IMG/VR virus record: IMGVR_UViG_3300027280_000001
Location: 1 to 40,019 of that record
Length of the DNA: 40,019 nucleotides
DNA from: a virus
Direction: 5' to 3' (one strand)
How positions within the stretch are numbered: the stretch's first letter is position 1; each line of letters opens with the position of its first letter. The notes under the pieces were generated by a model. That model did no database searches and was not told where the DNA came from. It saw only the letters and a list, made by a program, of their open reading frames with translations. Below are positions 1-9,227 of this stretch, in pieces. The translations under genes and the position numbers were made by a program.

Positions 1-99
1 TTCTTCATCCTGTATACGATGTTGATTGCAGTGTTTGCACATACTGCTAGTAGTGTTAGTATCTGTAGGAAGATTGCTATTATCTCTAGTTCCACTACT
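1..99. repeat. Terminal direct repeat, left copy (contig overlap)
   Basis: Bases 1-99 are identical to 39921-40019. Three overlapping reading frames continue through the join when the ends are merged, so this is where the map closes. Ninety-nine bases is also a k-mer length used by common assemblers, so an assembly overlap of a circular or concatemeric molecule is more likely than the physical phage terminal repeat. It holds the 3' part of the 32-residue membrane peptide annotated at 39917-40015. Confidence 0.95.
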
Positions 100-214
100 T
101 CTCCTGTTTAGGTATTACATTACTACATACGTAACATAACATTCTGACAAAGCTCTGTACTAACTTCTGTGGTATGTACTGAGTATTCAAACAGTGTTTG
201 CAAGTGTACTTCAT
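95..214 (-). CDS. Small zinc-ribbon-like protein, 39 aa
   Basis: A 39-residue ORF that starts with MKYTCKHC and contains two CxxC knuckles (C5/C8 and C27/C30), the pattern of a minimal zinc ribbon. Its ATG shares one base with the TAA of the upstream holin gene (TAATG), and its TAG overlaps the GTG of the next gene (TAGTG), the coupling style used throughout this genome. Function unknown; it sits in the lysis block. The closeness of CKHC here to CKHC encoded in the alternative N-terminus of the ORF at 39726-39962 may be chance. Real as a gene with fair confidence because of the overlaps on both sides. Confidence 0.65.
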   Translation of the reverse strand: MKYTCKHCLNTQYIPQKLVQSFVRMLCYVCSNVIPKQEK

Positions 215-597
215 TATTTCTTCCCGAATACTTTAGCTGCACCTTTAATACCAAAGGATGCTGATACGATTATACCAAGGGTGTACTTGTACCACTCAGG
301 TGTCTGTGCCAACGCTTGAAAACCACGTTCCACGTACTCGACTGTAAAGGGCAGGAAGCAGAGTAGTAGTGGGATACTGAACAGAATTGTAAGATACTCG
401 TCTTTCCAGCTTTCCTTAGAACCTTTAACAGCTTCAACATCCCAATCAATCTCTCCCGCAATCTGCTTCTCCATGATAGAGGTTTCAGCCTCAATCTTAA
501 CTAACTTCTGTTTAGCCTTGGCTTTCTTTGTTTCTACAAAGCCCTCGACTGCACTAGAGGCTACTCCGAATAACCCCTGTAATACTAAACTCATCAT
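214..597 (-). CDS. Holin, 3-TM GTA/phage type
   Basis: A 127-residue protein resembling the 'holin of 3TMs' family (GTA_holin_3TM): an amphipathic charged N-terminal half (residues 1-65), then hydrophobic segments at about 69-86 and 105-122 separated by a short loop, ending in a lysine-rich tail (VFGKK). Such holins permeabilise the inner membrane so that the endolysin reaches the peptidoglycan. It lies two bases after the stop of the tail-anchored gene upstream and overlaps the next small gene by one base. The lysozyme follows three genes downstream across the contig join. Family assignment is by pattern, not by a search; the first or second of two adjacent ATGs may be the start. Confidence 0.7.
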   Translation of the reverse strand: MMSLVLQGLFGVASSAVEGFVETKKAKAKQKLVKIEAETSIMEKQIAGEIDWDVEAVKGSKESWKDEYLTILFSIPLLLCFLPFTVEYVERGFQALAQTPEWYKYTLGIIVSASFGIKGAAKVFGKK

Positions 598-598
598 A

Positions 599-1081
599 TT
601 ATCTAAATCCTATTGCCTGTGCAGCACTATACACCATATATACTATAGCGATGGCAATCAGTACAACAAACCCTGCTACGATAACTAGTATCTGTAGAGT
701 GTCCATTATGTCTGTTTGCTTCTGTGCTTTAGCCCTACGTTCCTGTAAAGCTATTTCTTTAGCTTCTTGTATACGCCTAGCCCGTTCTGTTACTATGCTC
801 TGCCACGTTCCATGACCAAACCGCCAGTCAATCAGGGTACGCATCTCATCCATCTTCTCTTGAGCAAGTTTAGCGTCTATGGTTTCTCTGGCTACATTAG
901 ATATAGAGAAGCTAGAGCTAGACTTCTTGTTACGCTTTTGCTGGACTTGTTGTTCACCCTCAAAGAGTTTATCAACAAATCCAGCTATCTCGCCTACATC
1001 GTTTGCAGTATTGATTACAGATTTGATTTGGTCAACGGCAGCTTTTACCAAGGAAATTCCAGCCAAGGTTTCTGCAATCAT
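599..1081 (-). CDS. Tail-anchored membrane protein, 160 aa
   Basis: The first about 125 residues are soluble, with alpha-helical, charged stretches (QQKRNKKSSSS around 47-57; ERARRIQEAKEIALQERRAKAQKQ around 98-121). One strongly hydrophobic segment at about 128-152 precedes the C-terminus. A good Shine-Dalgarno (AAGGAG, 7 bases before the ATG) fixes the start. Similar proteins are common near the lysis genes of marine podo- and myophages, where they are annotated as hypothetical. Position between an XhlA-like protein and the holin suggests a lysis or envelope role, but nothing in the sequence proves it. Confidence 0.7.
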   Translation of the reverse strand: MIAETLAGISLVKAAVDQIKSVINTANDVGEIAGFVDKLFEGEQQVQQKRNKKSSSSFSISNVARETIDAKLAQEKMDEMRTLIDWRFGHGTWQSIVTERARRIQEAKEIALQERRAKAQKQTDIMDTLQILVIVAGFVVLIAIAIVYMVYSAAQAIGFR

Positions 1082-1091
1082 ACTAGTCTCC

Positions 1092-1289
1092 TTACATTTT
1101 CATTAAAAGTGAAGAAGCAAGGCCAACAACTATAATCGTTGACCCCATAATCATAGCCTCTAAACGCCACATGCGTTTGTCTAAGGCTTCAAGTTTTTCT
1201 CCGACAGCCTGATAGCGAACCGCACATTCTTTTTCGTGCGCCTCAAGTTCCAGTTGTACTTTTAGTTCTGGTTCTAGCGACATCTTCAT
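1092..1289 (-). CDS. XhlA-like membrane-anchored small protein
   Basis: A 65-residue protein with a coiled-coil-like N-terminal two thirds (heptad-compatible LKVQLELEAHEKECAVRYQAVGEKLEALDKRMWRLEA) and a C-terminal membrane segment (about residues 45-62). This architecture is that of haemolysin XhlA-type phage proteins that act with holins. A TTG nine bases upstream is in frame, but the ATG at 1289 is the likelier start; it lies inside the last base pairs of the neighbouring gene's stop region, so translation is probably coupled. XhlA assignment is by architecture only. Confidence 0.6.
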   Translation of the reverse strand: MKMSLEPELKVQLELEAHEKECAVRYQAVGEKLEALDKRMWRLEAMIMGSTIIVVGLASSLLMKM

Positions 1290-1290
1290 A

Positions 1291-1662
1291 CTACTCAATC
1301 ACATCCCATGAAGTTGTGTCCTCATTCCAAATGTAATCGCCTTCTGTTGGTCGCGTAACAGGTGCATCCCAGTAACAAGTGTCTTCATCCAGCACCCAAC
1401 CTTGGAAAGGCTGTGCTTCATAGAAAGCATCTCTATCCGCATCGTAAACTCCACCAACAGTGGCAAAGTTCTTCCGCAGAGACTTAGATTGGTCTTCGCT
1501 TGGTGTTCTTGTGCCAGCCTGACAGTGTGTACCGCCTCTAGTATTATAGCTGGTCTGTATCCACTCGCCAGCTTCTGTATCTGTGAAAGTGTCGAAGAAC
1601 TCTGGTTCAGCTACTAAGATTTTCGTAACTGTCCCATCAATAACTTTTGCAAAATGTCCCAT
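1291..1662 (-). CDS. Conserved marine-phage tail-associated protein
   Basis: A 123-residue protein starting MGHFAKVIDGTVTKILVAE and containing WIQTSYNTRGG and a tryptophan-rich C-terminal half (GWVLDEDTCYWDAPV, YIWNEDTTSWDVIE). I recognise this as a family that recurs in marine cyanophages and other marine phages next to tail-fibre genes, usually unannotated or called structural. Its ATG overlaps the stop of the upstream adhesin (TAATG), so the two are translationally coupled, which fits a fibre accessory or chaperone role. That role is an inference. Confidence 0.65.
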   Translation of the reverse strand: MGHFAKVIDGTVTKILVAEPEFFDTFTDTEAGEWIQTSYNTRGGTHCQAGTRTPSEDQSKSLRKNFATVGGVYDADRDAFYEAQPFQGWVLDEDTCYWDAPVTRPTEGDYIWNEDTTSWDVIE

Positions 1663-3059
1663 TATACTGCGTACCTTATAATTACTAAGCCTGAGCCACC
1701 TTGTCCCGGCCCACCTTGTTGACCCGTATGACCACCCGCTCCACCTGCGCCGCCGCCTGTGTTTGCTTGACCATCGCCCGGAGCGTTTGATGTGTAACCT
1801 GTAGCGTGAATACGGGTAGCACCTGTACCGCCGCCACCCGGATGCATCGTTCCGCCACCGCCTTGGTTTCTACCGCCACCTCCACCACTGGCATAGTATC
1901 CGCTATCACCTGTTGAAGTTGCGGTAGCCCATGCAGAAAATGCGTATGTGCCTTGACCATTAGTTCCACCAACAGGGTTGCTACCACCACCACCTGCGCT
2001 TCCTTTGCCGCCACCGCCGCCAGAAGCATAGTTACCACCAGAGCCACCACCGTTGTGGCCTTGTCCTGATGTACCAGAACCGCCACTACCAGAGCTAACT
2101 CCGCCACCTCCGCCAGAGCCACCAGAAGAACCGTTAGATTGATACGTGCCGCCTTGACCACCTGCTATGGCAGTTGTAAACGAAGTGATTGATGAGTTGG
2201 TATTTTGACCACCGACTTGAACAGTATAAGTTGCAGCACTTAGTGTGCTTGTTTCTGATAACAAACCACCAGCACCGCCTCCGCCACCATCGTTTTTAGA
2301 GCTTCCGCCACCAGCAATTATCAACGCTTCGACACTTCTGTTATCGCCAGTTGCCACAACAAATGAGCCAGATGATGTGAATGTGTGGTAGTTGTAGCCA
2401 CCTGCTGTAGTGATTGTGCCACCAGTTGGTAGAGGGATTGGTGTCTGGACTGTTTTGTTAATGGTGTTTGTGCTTTCAGCACCACCAGCGTTAAGCACAG
2501 ACACAGTGATTACATCACCCGCAGTTTGACCATAGACTGCCGCTGGTACGGCTACAGTTAGTGAGCCGTTAGTAACAGTTTGGTCAGCAACATCAGCAAG
2601 TAATGTAGAACCTTCTCTAAACCTAATTGTTACTGTGTCAGTCTCGTTAATCATAGCAACAACCAAGTCACTTGCGTCACCTGCGTAAATGTCACCAGTG
2701 ACAGAACTGACTGTTGGCGATACACCTGCTACAATCGCTTGCCAGCCTGTACCATTATAGTATTCTGCTGAACCTGATGTAGAGTTCATTCTGACTTCGC
2801 CTTGGTCAGGACTAGCTGGTCTTTGAGCAGTCGTTCCAAGAGGAAGACTTAGACCACCTGTTGATGTATTGGCTTGGTCAGACACAGTGGTTGGTGTTAC
2901 TGAAACAGCTCCGTCTGCAATCTTTGCCGAAGTTATTGCATCGTCTGCTAGTTTAGCAGTGGTTATCGAACCATCTGCTGGCACAGCGTTGCCTAGCGAC
3001 CCCGAAGGAATAGCAAAGCCACCGCCTACGATGTTTGCCATATCTCTTGCTTTTGTCAT
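1662..3059 (-). CDS. Glycine-rich tail fibre / adhesin
   Basis: A 465-residue protein in three parts. Residues 1-60 contain short repeats (GSITTAKLADDAITSAKIADGAVS), typical of phage fibre shafts. Residues about 75-205 are beta-rich. From about 215 on comes a domain that starts GGYNYHTFTSSGSFVV, continues with EALIIAGGG, holds long glycine/serine-rich loops, and ends with GGSGLVIIRYAV. This last architecture is the glycine-rich receptor-binding domain known from phage and bacterial surface adhesins. It probably forms the distal host-recognition tip, downstream of the gp17-like fibre gene. A strong Shine-Dalgarno (AGGAG) precedes the ATG. The glycine loops make this the region most likely to vary between relatives. 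Confidence 0.75.
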   Translation of the reverse strand: MTKARDMANIVGGGFAIPSGSLGNAVPADGSITTAKLADDAITSAKIADGAVSVTPTTVSDQANTSTGGLSLPLGTTAQRPASPDQGEVRMNSTSGSAEYYNGTGWQAIVAGVSPTVSSVTGDIYAGDASDLVVAMINETDTVTIRFREGSTLLADVADQTVTNGSLTVAVPAAVYGQTAGDVITVSVLNAGGAESTNTINKTVQTPIPLPTGGTITTAGGYNYHTFTSSGSFVVATGDNRSVEALIIAGGGSSKNDGGGGGAGGLLSETSTLSAATYTVQVGGQNTNSSITSFTTAIAGGQGGTYQSNGSSGGSGGGGGVSSGSGGSGTSGQGHNGGGSGGNYASGGGGGKGSAGGGGSNPVGGTNGQGTYAFSAWATATSTGDSGYYASGGGGGRNQGGGGTMHPGGGGTGATRIHATGYTSNAPGDGQANTGGGAGGAGGHTGQQGGPGQGGSGLVIIRYAV

Positions 3060-3062
3060 GGC

Positions 3063-3314
3063 TTAATCTCCTGCTAATGCTGTGGCATAACCCGCTTTTA
3101 CTGCGTCAGTGAATACAACATTGCACACTGCAACAACGTCAGCACCTTCGCCTGATAGATTAGCATTGGGTAAAATAACCTTTCGGCTAAAACTACGGCT
3201 AATCTCAACGCCATCACGTTTGATTACTGTAGCTGTGCGAACACCTACCGCAGACCAATCGCCTTTGTTTACTACTTCAATCTTATCGTTGATTGCTTCT
3301 TCTGTTAATGCCAT
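3063..3314 (-). CDS. Small structural protein of the fibre cluster, unknown
   Basis: An 83-residue protein (MALTEEAINDKIEVVNKGD...), lying between the main fibre and the glycine-rich adhesin and preceded by an AGGAG Shine-Dalgarno. Predicted mostly beta-strand in the middle, with no membrane segment. Related small proteins occur between fibre genes of marine podoviruses, but I do not know a function. The location suggests a virion accessory or fibre-attachment protein. Confidence 0.6.
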   Translation of the reverse strand: MALTEEAINDKIEVVNKGDWSAVGVRTATVIKRDGVEISRSFSRKVILPNANLSGEGADVVAVCNVVFTDAVKAGYATALAGD

Positions 3315-3362
3315 TTTTATCTCCTATGGATGGACTGTCCTACCCAAAGCATCCGCAGTGGG

Positions 3363-5822
3363 CTATTGATTTGTGATGTATGAAACTGTGAACATAAGGT
3401 CAGCTTGGTCATCTACTAAATGAACGTGGTCAACCACTGTTCTGCCTGTGTTATTTCGTGACGCCATGAAAACAAGTAAATTAGCACTAGCATCTGCCAT
3501 AACCACCATATCCGCATTGGTTGACAAATCTACAGTATTAAAACTTACTGCGCCAAAACAATCTTGCACATCGGTTGTGTAAGGCATACCGGTAACAAGA
3601 AACTGACTTGTACCTGTTGTGCCTGTTGTGTTTATGTTTGTTATAGAACCATTAAGTGTAACTAGCCTGCCAATCTTTGTATAAGTCCCTGATACAGAAG
3701 CGGCAGTAGCGGAACCACCTGAATTGGTGCTGAATGTAGGTGTCCACGTTCCTTCTTCGTAGTCATCAAGTGCATTTTCCTGTGCAGTGTCACCGTTGAA
3801 AGTAATGCCACCTGTTGATAAGATGCGTAGCCTATTAGTTCCATTTGTATCAAATATAATATCTTGTGTTTCACAAGAAACAACTAAGTCACCATCATTT
3901 TGAATACCAAAAGTAGCGCCTTGGTCGGTGTCATCTCTAATTCTCAAAGCGGCATTAACACCTGTACCGCCCGGACCTTGAGCCGTTAATTGGGTTGTCG
4001 TATTTAAACCGCCCGTGACATCCACGCCTGTGGCACTAGTTGCTAGTCTTAGATTGGCGTTGTTATAAAGTGAAACTGCGCCATCATCAGCAATAATAAT
4101 TCCGCTTTCACCAGCCTTTGCTTGAAGAACGATATTACCGCCATCGTCATCATCTACGTTTGAGCGTATGTAAATATTGCCTGTATTATTATCTATGTAG
4201 CTGTGAGTTGCGTTATGGTACACACTGAGGTCATTGCCAGAACCGAAGATGGCCTTGATGTTGTCACCGAAAGCTACGTTGCCACTAAAAGCACCACCAT
4301 TAGTCGCTGAAACCATATCAGCAGTCGTGAATGACTTGAACGCTATGATATTCAGTTCATCGTTTACAGCTGCCCCGCTTGCAAGCACTACGCTTGAGCC
4401 ATTCGTTGCTGTATAGTCTGAACCATTTTCGATAACGATACCGTTTAGAACTACTATTAGATTAGCAACTGTGTAGCTGAGTGTGTTACTTGCATCGTCA
4501 GAGCCAGTGAATGTTGTCTGGTTTGCAGTGGCTGTATATTTGTATTCCAGCAGTGAAGCACCACCAGCACTCGATGCGGCAATCCATGAACCACCATCGT
4601 AGACCCGCATTTCGTTTGCAGACTGATTGAAGTACAGCGCACCTGCAACTAAAGCATTACCATCATTGTCCACTGTTGGATTTGCATCAGCCGCTAGGTT
4701 CTTTGAGCCTAAGTATTTGTCGTCAAAGTCATCGAATGAGTTTGCCGCCGCAGAAGCACTAGCCGCCGCCGCTATTTGTGATGCAGATGCGTCTGTTGCA
4801 TTTTGACCAGCGTTTTGTATGGCTGTTAAGTTGTCAGTTACGTTCTGTAAGTTAGTAGCCTGACCAGCAACAGTGTTAATGTTTGTGGCATTACCAGCAA
4901 CAGCCGTAACATTTGCGTCATTACTTGCAACTGTAGTTACGTTAGCTTGTATGCCAGCGACAGTAGTAACATTAGCCTGTATTCCAGCAACTGTAGTTAC
5001 ATTACCGTCTATACCAGCTACAGTATTTACGTTAGCTATATTTGTTGCAACAGTTCCAATGTCTGCTTCATCACCAGCAACTGCTGTCACATTGGCTTGT
5101 ATGCCTGACACTGTAGTTATGTCACCGCTAATATTAGCTAAAGTATTCATGTTTGATACATTAGATGTAGTAGCTAACGTATTCATGTCCGATACTATGT
5201 CAGCAGTAGCTAGAAGATTCATGTCTGAAACAGCGTCAGAAGTACCAAGTAAACCTATCTCTGTATTAAGACCAGCAACAACACCAATGTCTGCTTGGTC
5301 AGCTACTACGGCTGTGACATCACTAGCAATACCTGCTACTGTTGTTACTTCTGTGTTAATACCTGCCACTGTATTGATATTAGGTAGGTTAGTAGAAATG
5401 AAAGCTTTATTAACTGCGTCAGTGTTAGCTACAGGAGCAGCTACGTTCTTAATAACTTTACTCTGTGCATCCCACTTATCATCTGTGTCAAGTGTAATAG
5501 CATCATTTGCTTTATCGTTAGCTTCCTGTGCTGCGTGGAAGACTTGGATGTTAGAATTATCTAGGTCTTCCTCTGTTAGTACTGAGCCAGATGCAAAGTC
5601 TATTGCACGTGATGTGAGAGTTGTAGTACGTCTGACTTGTACTAGCGTACCAGACGCAGGTGCAGAGGTCAGAGTTACTTCGGAAGAAGATGGAAAAGTA
5701 AGGCCAGTCTCAGCCACACCATCAACTGTTACACTAATTTCACTAGTGTTTGTGTATGTAAAGGGAATACTAAACGTAGTTGTCGAGTTATCCCCTGTAT
5801 AATTATGATATGAAAAAGCCAT
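3363..5822 (-). CDS. Tail fibre protein, T7 gp17-like N-terminus
   Basis: An 819-residue fibre. Residues 1 to about 105 match the T7 gp17 N-terminal domain family, which docks fibres to the tail (YTGDNSTTTFSIPFTYTN..., DGV, RRTTTLTSRAIDFASGSVLTEEDLD). Residues about 145-330 are degenerate decapeptide repeats with the core NVTTVAGIQA, probably a trimeric shaft. An alanine-rich stretch (ASQIAAAASASAAANS) and beta-rich distal parts follow. The gene starts behind a putative phage promoter at 5844-5859 with AAGGATAAGTA before the ATG. It lacks an obvious C-terminal chaperone motif; receptor binding may be shared with the glycine-rich adhesin downstream. Confidence 0.9.
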   Translation of the reverse strand: MAFSYHNYTGDNSTTTFSIPFTYTNTSEISVTVDGVAETGLTFPSSSEVTLTSAPASGTLVQVRRTTTLTSRAIDFASGSVLTEEDLDNSNIQVFHAAQEANDKANDAITLDTDDKWDAQSKVIKNVAAPVANTDAVNKAFISTNLPNINTVAGINTEVTTVAGIASDVTAVVADQADIGVVAGLNTEIGLLGTSDAVSDMNLLATADIVSDMNTLATTSNVSNMNTLANISGDITTVSGIQANVTAVAGDEADIGTVATNIANVNTVAGIDGNVTTVAGIQANVTTVAGIQANVTTVASNDANVTAVAGNATNINTVAGQATNLQNVTDNLTAIQNAGQNATDASASQIAAAASASAAANSFDDFDDKYLGSKNLAADANPTVDNDGNALVAGALYFNQSANEMRVYDGGSWIAASSAGGASLLEYKYTATANQTTFTGSDDASNTLSYTVANLIVVLNGIVIENGSDYTATNGSSVVLASGAAVNDELNIIAFKSFTTADMVSATNGGAFSGNVAFGDNIKAIFGSGNDLSVYHNATHSYIDNNTGNIYIRSNVDDDDGGNIVLQAKAGESGIIIADDGAVSLYNNANLRLATSATGVDVTGGLNTTTQLTAQGPGGTGVNAALRIRDDTDQGATFGIQNDGDLVVSCETQDIIFDTNGTNRLRILSTGGITFNGDTAQENALDDYEEGTWTPTFSTNSGGSATAASVSGTYTKIGRLVTLNGSITNINTTGTTGTSQFLVTGMPYTTDVQDCFGAVSFNTVDLSTNADMVVMADASANLLVFMASRNNTGRTVVDHVHLVDDQADLMFTVSYITNQ
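4860..5400 (-). repeat. Degenerate 30-bp tandem repeats in tail fibre gene
   Basis: The fibre gene repeats a unit of about 30 bases encoding variants of NVTTVAGIQA, most regular between about 4900 and 5040, where the copies are nearly identical at protein level and diverged at third codon positions. Such repeats lengthen or shorten fibre shafts by recombination. Confidence 0.75.
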
Positions 5823-5843
5823 TACTTATCCTTATGTTTCGTC

Positions 5844-5859
5844 AATGTTGTAACTTTAG
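5844..5859 (-). promoter_or_regulatory. Putative phage-RNAP promoter upstream of tail fibre
   Basis: Minus strand reads CTAAAGTTACAACATT, one base after the gp16-like stop codon and about 22 bases before the fibre ATG. The same motif occurs at 21085-21100, 30399-30414 and 36801-36815 on the same strand. Position at the head of a late transcription unit supports a promoter for the phage polymerase. No start site is known. Confidence 0.6.
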
Positions 5860-5860
5860 G

Positions 5861-8800
5861 TTAGTTAGTTGTAGCGTTAGCTGTAGCGTTAAGAAGCTGT
5901 CTAGCTCCATATAAAGATGAGAAAGGTAGAATACGTAAGAGACTTCTTAATTCATTCTCAGTCAACTCACCTTCTCCTATTGCATCCCATATATCACCTA
6001 CACCTTTTACTGCACCAACACCTAGTGAAACACCAGCAGGTGTAAGTGCGTTAGTATTACCGTCCATAGCACCAGTTGTTAATTGATATATATACTGAAA
6101 CATAGAAGCTGCCCCAATTTGACCTAAGGCACCCTGCATAAACCTGTCCATTTCAAACTGTCTCTTAAGGTATTCATCTTGGTCACTTCTACCCATAGAG
6201 TTTAGATAAGTTCTAGTAGTATACATCATAGTACCCATTAACGCAGAGAACATAACAATTCGTGCTACTTGTTGAGCATCGCCATTAGCTGCTCTTACAC
6301 CTAAACGCATAGCTTGTTGTTCCATAGAGGCCATAGGAAAAGAAAGAAACTGAAAGAATGTTTTACCAATCTCACTTCTTAACAATCCATTGACTGAACC
6401 GTTATTCATTTCCTGTACTAACTGTGTAGCCTCTCGTCTAGCTGACATAGAGAATACATTTCTAGCTCCATCTAATTCCCATTTATCTATATTTAGAGCA
6501 TCCAAACTACCATCTTTATTATAAGTAGCGTGTCTGTTTATCATCTTACTAATGTCTACAGCTATATCGTCAGTAATACCTAGCTGTTCTCTTTTTATAG
6601 ACTTAAAAGGAACCTTGCCTAGTTTAGAAGCAGTTGCCCATTCTACAGCATAGTTAAGTGTAACACCTCTTCTAAGAATATCTGTTACACCTTGAAGACC
6701 TGAGGCTATAGACATAAAAATACGGCCTCTACCTAAGACTTCATCAACCTTAGTTACTTCACCAGCAATTTCTACACCACTAGCTACGTCACCTTCTAAC
6801 CTGCTTTTCATTACTGTAACTTTAGACACCATACCATCGGAGCCTACACCAGTAACCGCCATCATTTCGCGTACTATTTTACTGTCTAATCTGCCATCCT
6901 GTGCTTTCTTAACTAACTGTCCAAACATGGGAACAGTCTTTAGTAATGTACTAAAAGAGTACTCAAACAAGACATTAGACACTTCCATTAGTGCTGACAT
7001 ACCTGACATACCCATACTGGTTATGAAAGATAGTTCTCTTACTCTCCTAGTAACTGACAAAGCATCATCAGATAAACCTGATTTGTAAGCTAACTGACCT
7101 GTAACAGAATCATACATATATTGTAAAGCTTGTATTTCTTTCTGTCTAGTAGAATCAGCTTGAGTAGTTATCTTACTAAGAATAGTATCAAAGCTAGAAC
7201 CAACTGCGTTAGTGTTAATACCGTTACGAGCTAAAGCTGTCGCACCGCCTACTTGAAAAACATAACTGTCAAATAAGTTTTCGATGTTCTCTTCTAGTAA
7301 GTCTGTAAACTTTAATTCAAAAGGTTTACCATCAGCACCCTTTACTGTAATTACAGTACCTTCGTCTAGTAACATACGGGGTCTAGTTCTTTTATGTCCT
7401 TTAGTTTTAGCGTTAGCTGTGAGAGCGTCTAATATGATGTCTATTTCATCATCAGTAAAGTTATCCACTTTCATTAAAGCTCTAAAGTCTTCCACATCAA
7501 AGTCACCATTACGTAACTTATTACCTGTCATTCCTGTCTTAGGGTCTACAATATTCTTTATATATCCATAGGACATTCGTTTAATAAAAGCTTTTACAGC
7601 TTCAGGTGTTGAAGATAACTTCTTAGCCGCTAACATTTTAGCTACGTTTCTTTCAAGATTAGGTTGACCTCTACGTATGGCAGTTTCTGCTAACTGTCCC
7701 CAAGCATCATTAAGAGTACCATCTACTTTGTCAGGTAATACTTCTGTTCTTAACCTAGTTACATTACCTTTGTTCCACATACGAGGAAGGTAGTTATCAA
7801 CTCTAGTTGCTATACCTGCTGTAAAACCTGCTGCATTAGCTCCTTCAGCTTCCAAGGCTAATCCATTTATACCCTTTTTATAAACATCAGCAGCTTCCTG
7901 AATAACTTTAGGAGCATTAGGGTCTGGAATACGAATTTGTTTTGAAACTAAAACACTAAAGTCAGCCCTAGAGTATGAAGGATTTCTACCTAGAAACTCG
8001 TCCCTCAATTTACTTACTGGTACAGCTACTTTGGCACGGTAGGACATTACCAACGTATCACGTTGTTCTAACGCTCCAAAGTTTACAGCTTTAATCTTAC
8101 CAGTAGAAGGGTCTACTACATTTCCTGTACTATTTAATCCTAGCCCATCTGCTAACCACCTTATTGTATCGTCTTCAGAATCTTTTGCTCTAACAAAAGA
8201 AGATAATACTCCACGTATCTTAGCACCACTACCCCTTTGTTTTGGGGTAGCCGCTAGTTCTTCTGGTGTCATCTCTGTAAAGTCTTTACGACTAATACCT
8301 GCACTAGCATCTGCAACTTCTTCACTTGTCTTAAAATCGTCCCCATCAAGGGCCATCTGCTTAAACTTCTGTGCTAGTATTTCATCGTCATTAGTCTGTA
8401 ATAGTTTAGTTTCAAACTCTGAAAGTGTTTCGTTATCTGCTTGTTTACGTAATGCCTTTTGAATGTTAGCACGTTTAGTCATAACCTGACCAAACTTAGT
8501 AAAACCAGTGTTAAACGCTGAACCCAAAGCACCAGCTAGTAGAATATCACCGCCTGTAATGTCATACTTAACTTGAGAACGTAGTAATTCTAATCCACCT
8601 ACCTCTAATGCTCCTATACCTGCGGCTGATGCTAAGTATTTACGATTGTCCTTAAACTTACTAAACAACCTACCTATCTTAACAGCCCCTGCTGCAAAAG
8701 GAGCAGTAACAGGAGCAGTAACAGGTGACATAAGTGCAGTAGCCTGAGCAGTAGCTAACATAATAGCTGCATCATCTGGTGCAAATACATCAGACACTAC

Positions 8801-9223
8801 CATTGCCCCAAGTCCTTTAAGACCTGCTTGCCCTAGCATGTTATTTACTTCATCAGTCTTTCTAACTTCAGAAGCAATAGCCTGTCCATACTCTATACCG
8901 TTCTCTGAGGCAGCATCAAGTACTCTTTTTACAGCAGTCTGATTAGTTAAACCTACTGTAAGGTTATCCACATCCTCTTTAGTAAGGGGTGTAGGTTCTT
9001 TTGTGTCTGGCCTATCAAATAAGGATAGAACAGTAGGCACCGTTCCTGCTTCTGCATATCTTTTACCAACCATGTCCCAAAAGCTAGTATCTTTTACTTT
9101 AGCTTTTGCCAACAGATTAGCTTTGTTTACCTCTTCCAAGCTAAACTTAGATGTTACAGGTGAAGGAGTAGTCCCACCGAACCCAAGAGATTCTAGTTCT
9201 GTCGATACCTTCTGTTCATCCAT
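5861..9223 (-). CDS. Internal virion protein, T7 gp16-like ejection protein
   Basis: A 1120-residue protein in the T7 gene 16 position (after the gp14- and gp15-like genes, before the fibre). T7 gp16 forms part of the internal core that is ejected into the cell envelope and helps pull in the DNA. Alanine-rich hydrophobic stretches occur near residues 140-185 and 200-240, consistent with membrane or envelope insertion, and the C-terminal third (FFQFLSFPMASMEQQAMRLGVRAANG...) resembles the end of gp16-like proteins. No N-terminal lytic transglycosylase domain as in T7 gp16 is visible; a lysozyme-like module is instead at the end of the preceding gene. Good Shine-Dalgarno (AAGGAAAG) before the ATG. 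Confidence 0.8.
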   Translation of the reverse strand: MDEQKVSTELESLGFGGTTPSPVTSKFSLEEVNKANLLAKAKVKDTSFWDMVGKRYAEAGTVPTVLSLFDRPDTKEPTPLTKEDVDNLTVGLTNQTAVKRVLDAASENGIEYGQAIASEVRKTDEVNNMLGQAGLKGLGAMVVSDVFAPDDAAIMLATAQATALMSPVTAPVTAPFAAGAVKIGRLFSKFKDNRKYLASAAGIGALEVGGLELLRSQVKYDITGGDILLAGALGSAFNTGFTKFGQVMTKRANIQKALRKQADNETLSEFETKLLQTNDDEILAQKFKQMALDGDDFKTSEEVADASAGISRKDFTEMTPEELAATPKQRGSGAKIRGVLSSFVRAKDSEDDTIRWLADGLGLNSTGNVVDPSTGKIKAVNFGALEQRDTLVMSYRAKVAVPVSKLRDEFLGRNPSYSRADFSVLVSKQIRIPDPNAPKVIQEAADVYKKGINGLALEAEGANAAGFTAGIATRVDNYLPRMWNKGNVTRLRTEVLPDKVDGTLNDAWGQLAETAIRRGQPNLERNVAKMLAAKKLSSTPEAVKAFIKRMSYGYIKNIVDPKTGMTGNKLRNGDFDVEDFRALMKVDNFTDDEIDIILDALTANAKTKGHKRTRPRMLLDEGTVITVKGADGKPFELKFTDLLEENIENLFDSYVFQVGGATALARNGINTNAVGSSFDTILSKITTQADSTRQKEIQALQYMYDSVTGQLAYKSGLSDDALSVTRRVRELSFITSMGMSGMSALMEVSNVLFEYSFSTLLKTVPMFGQLVKKAQDGRLDSKIVREMMAVTGVGSDGMVSKVTVMKSRLEGDVASGVEIAGEVTKVDEVLGRGRIFMSIASGLQGVTDILRRGVTLNYAVEWATASKLGKVPFKSIKREQLGITDDIAVDISKMINRHATYNKDGSLDALNIDKWELDGARNVFSMSARREATQLVQEMNNGSVNGLLRSEIGKTFFQFLSFPMASMEQQAMRLGVRAANGDAQQVARIVMFSALMGTMMYTTRTYLNSMGRSDQDEYLKRQFEMDRFMQGALGQIGAASMFQYIYQLTTGAMDGNTNALTPAGVSLGVGAVKGVGDIWDAIGEGELTENELRSLLRILPFSSLYGARQLLNATANATTN

Positions 9224-9227
9224 TATC

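Noticed and set aside
1-99. True physical direct terminal repeat of the virion DNA
   Set aside because: It lies in the middle of an overlapping lysis operon rather than between terminase and early genes, and its length equals a common assembly k-mer.
1685-2161. 158-codon minus-strand ORF in another frame of the adhesin
   Set aside because: Composition reflects out-of-frame glycine codons of the real gene.
4873-5802. Long plus-strand ORF of 309 codons
   Set aside because: It is the antisense shadow of the decapeptide-repeat region in the tail fibre gene; it has no Shine-Dalgarno and repeat-derived composition.
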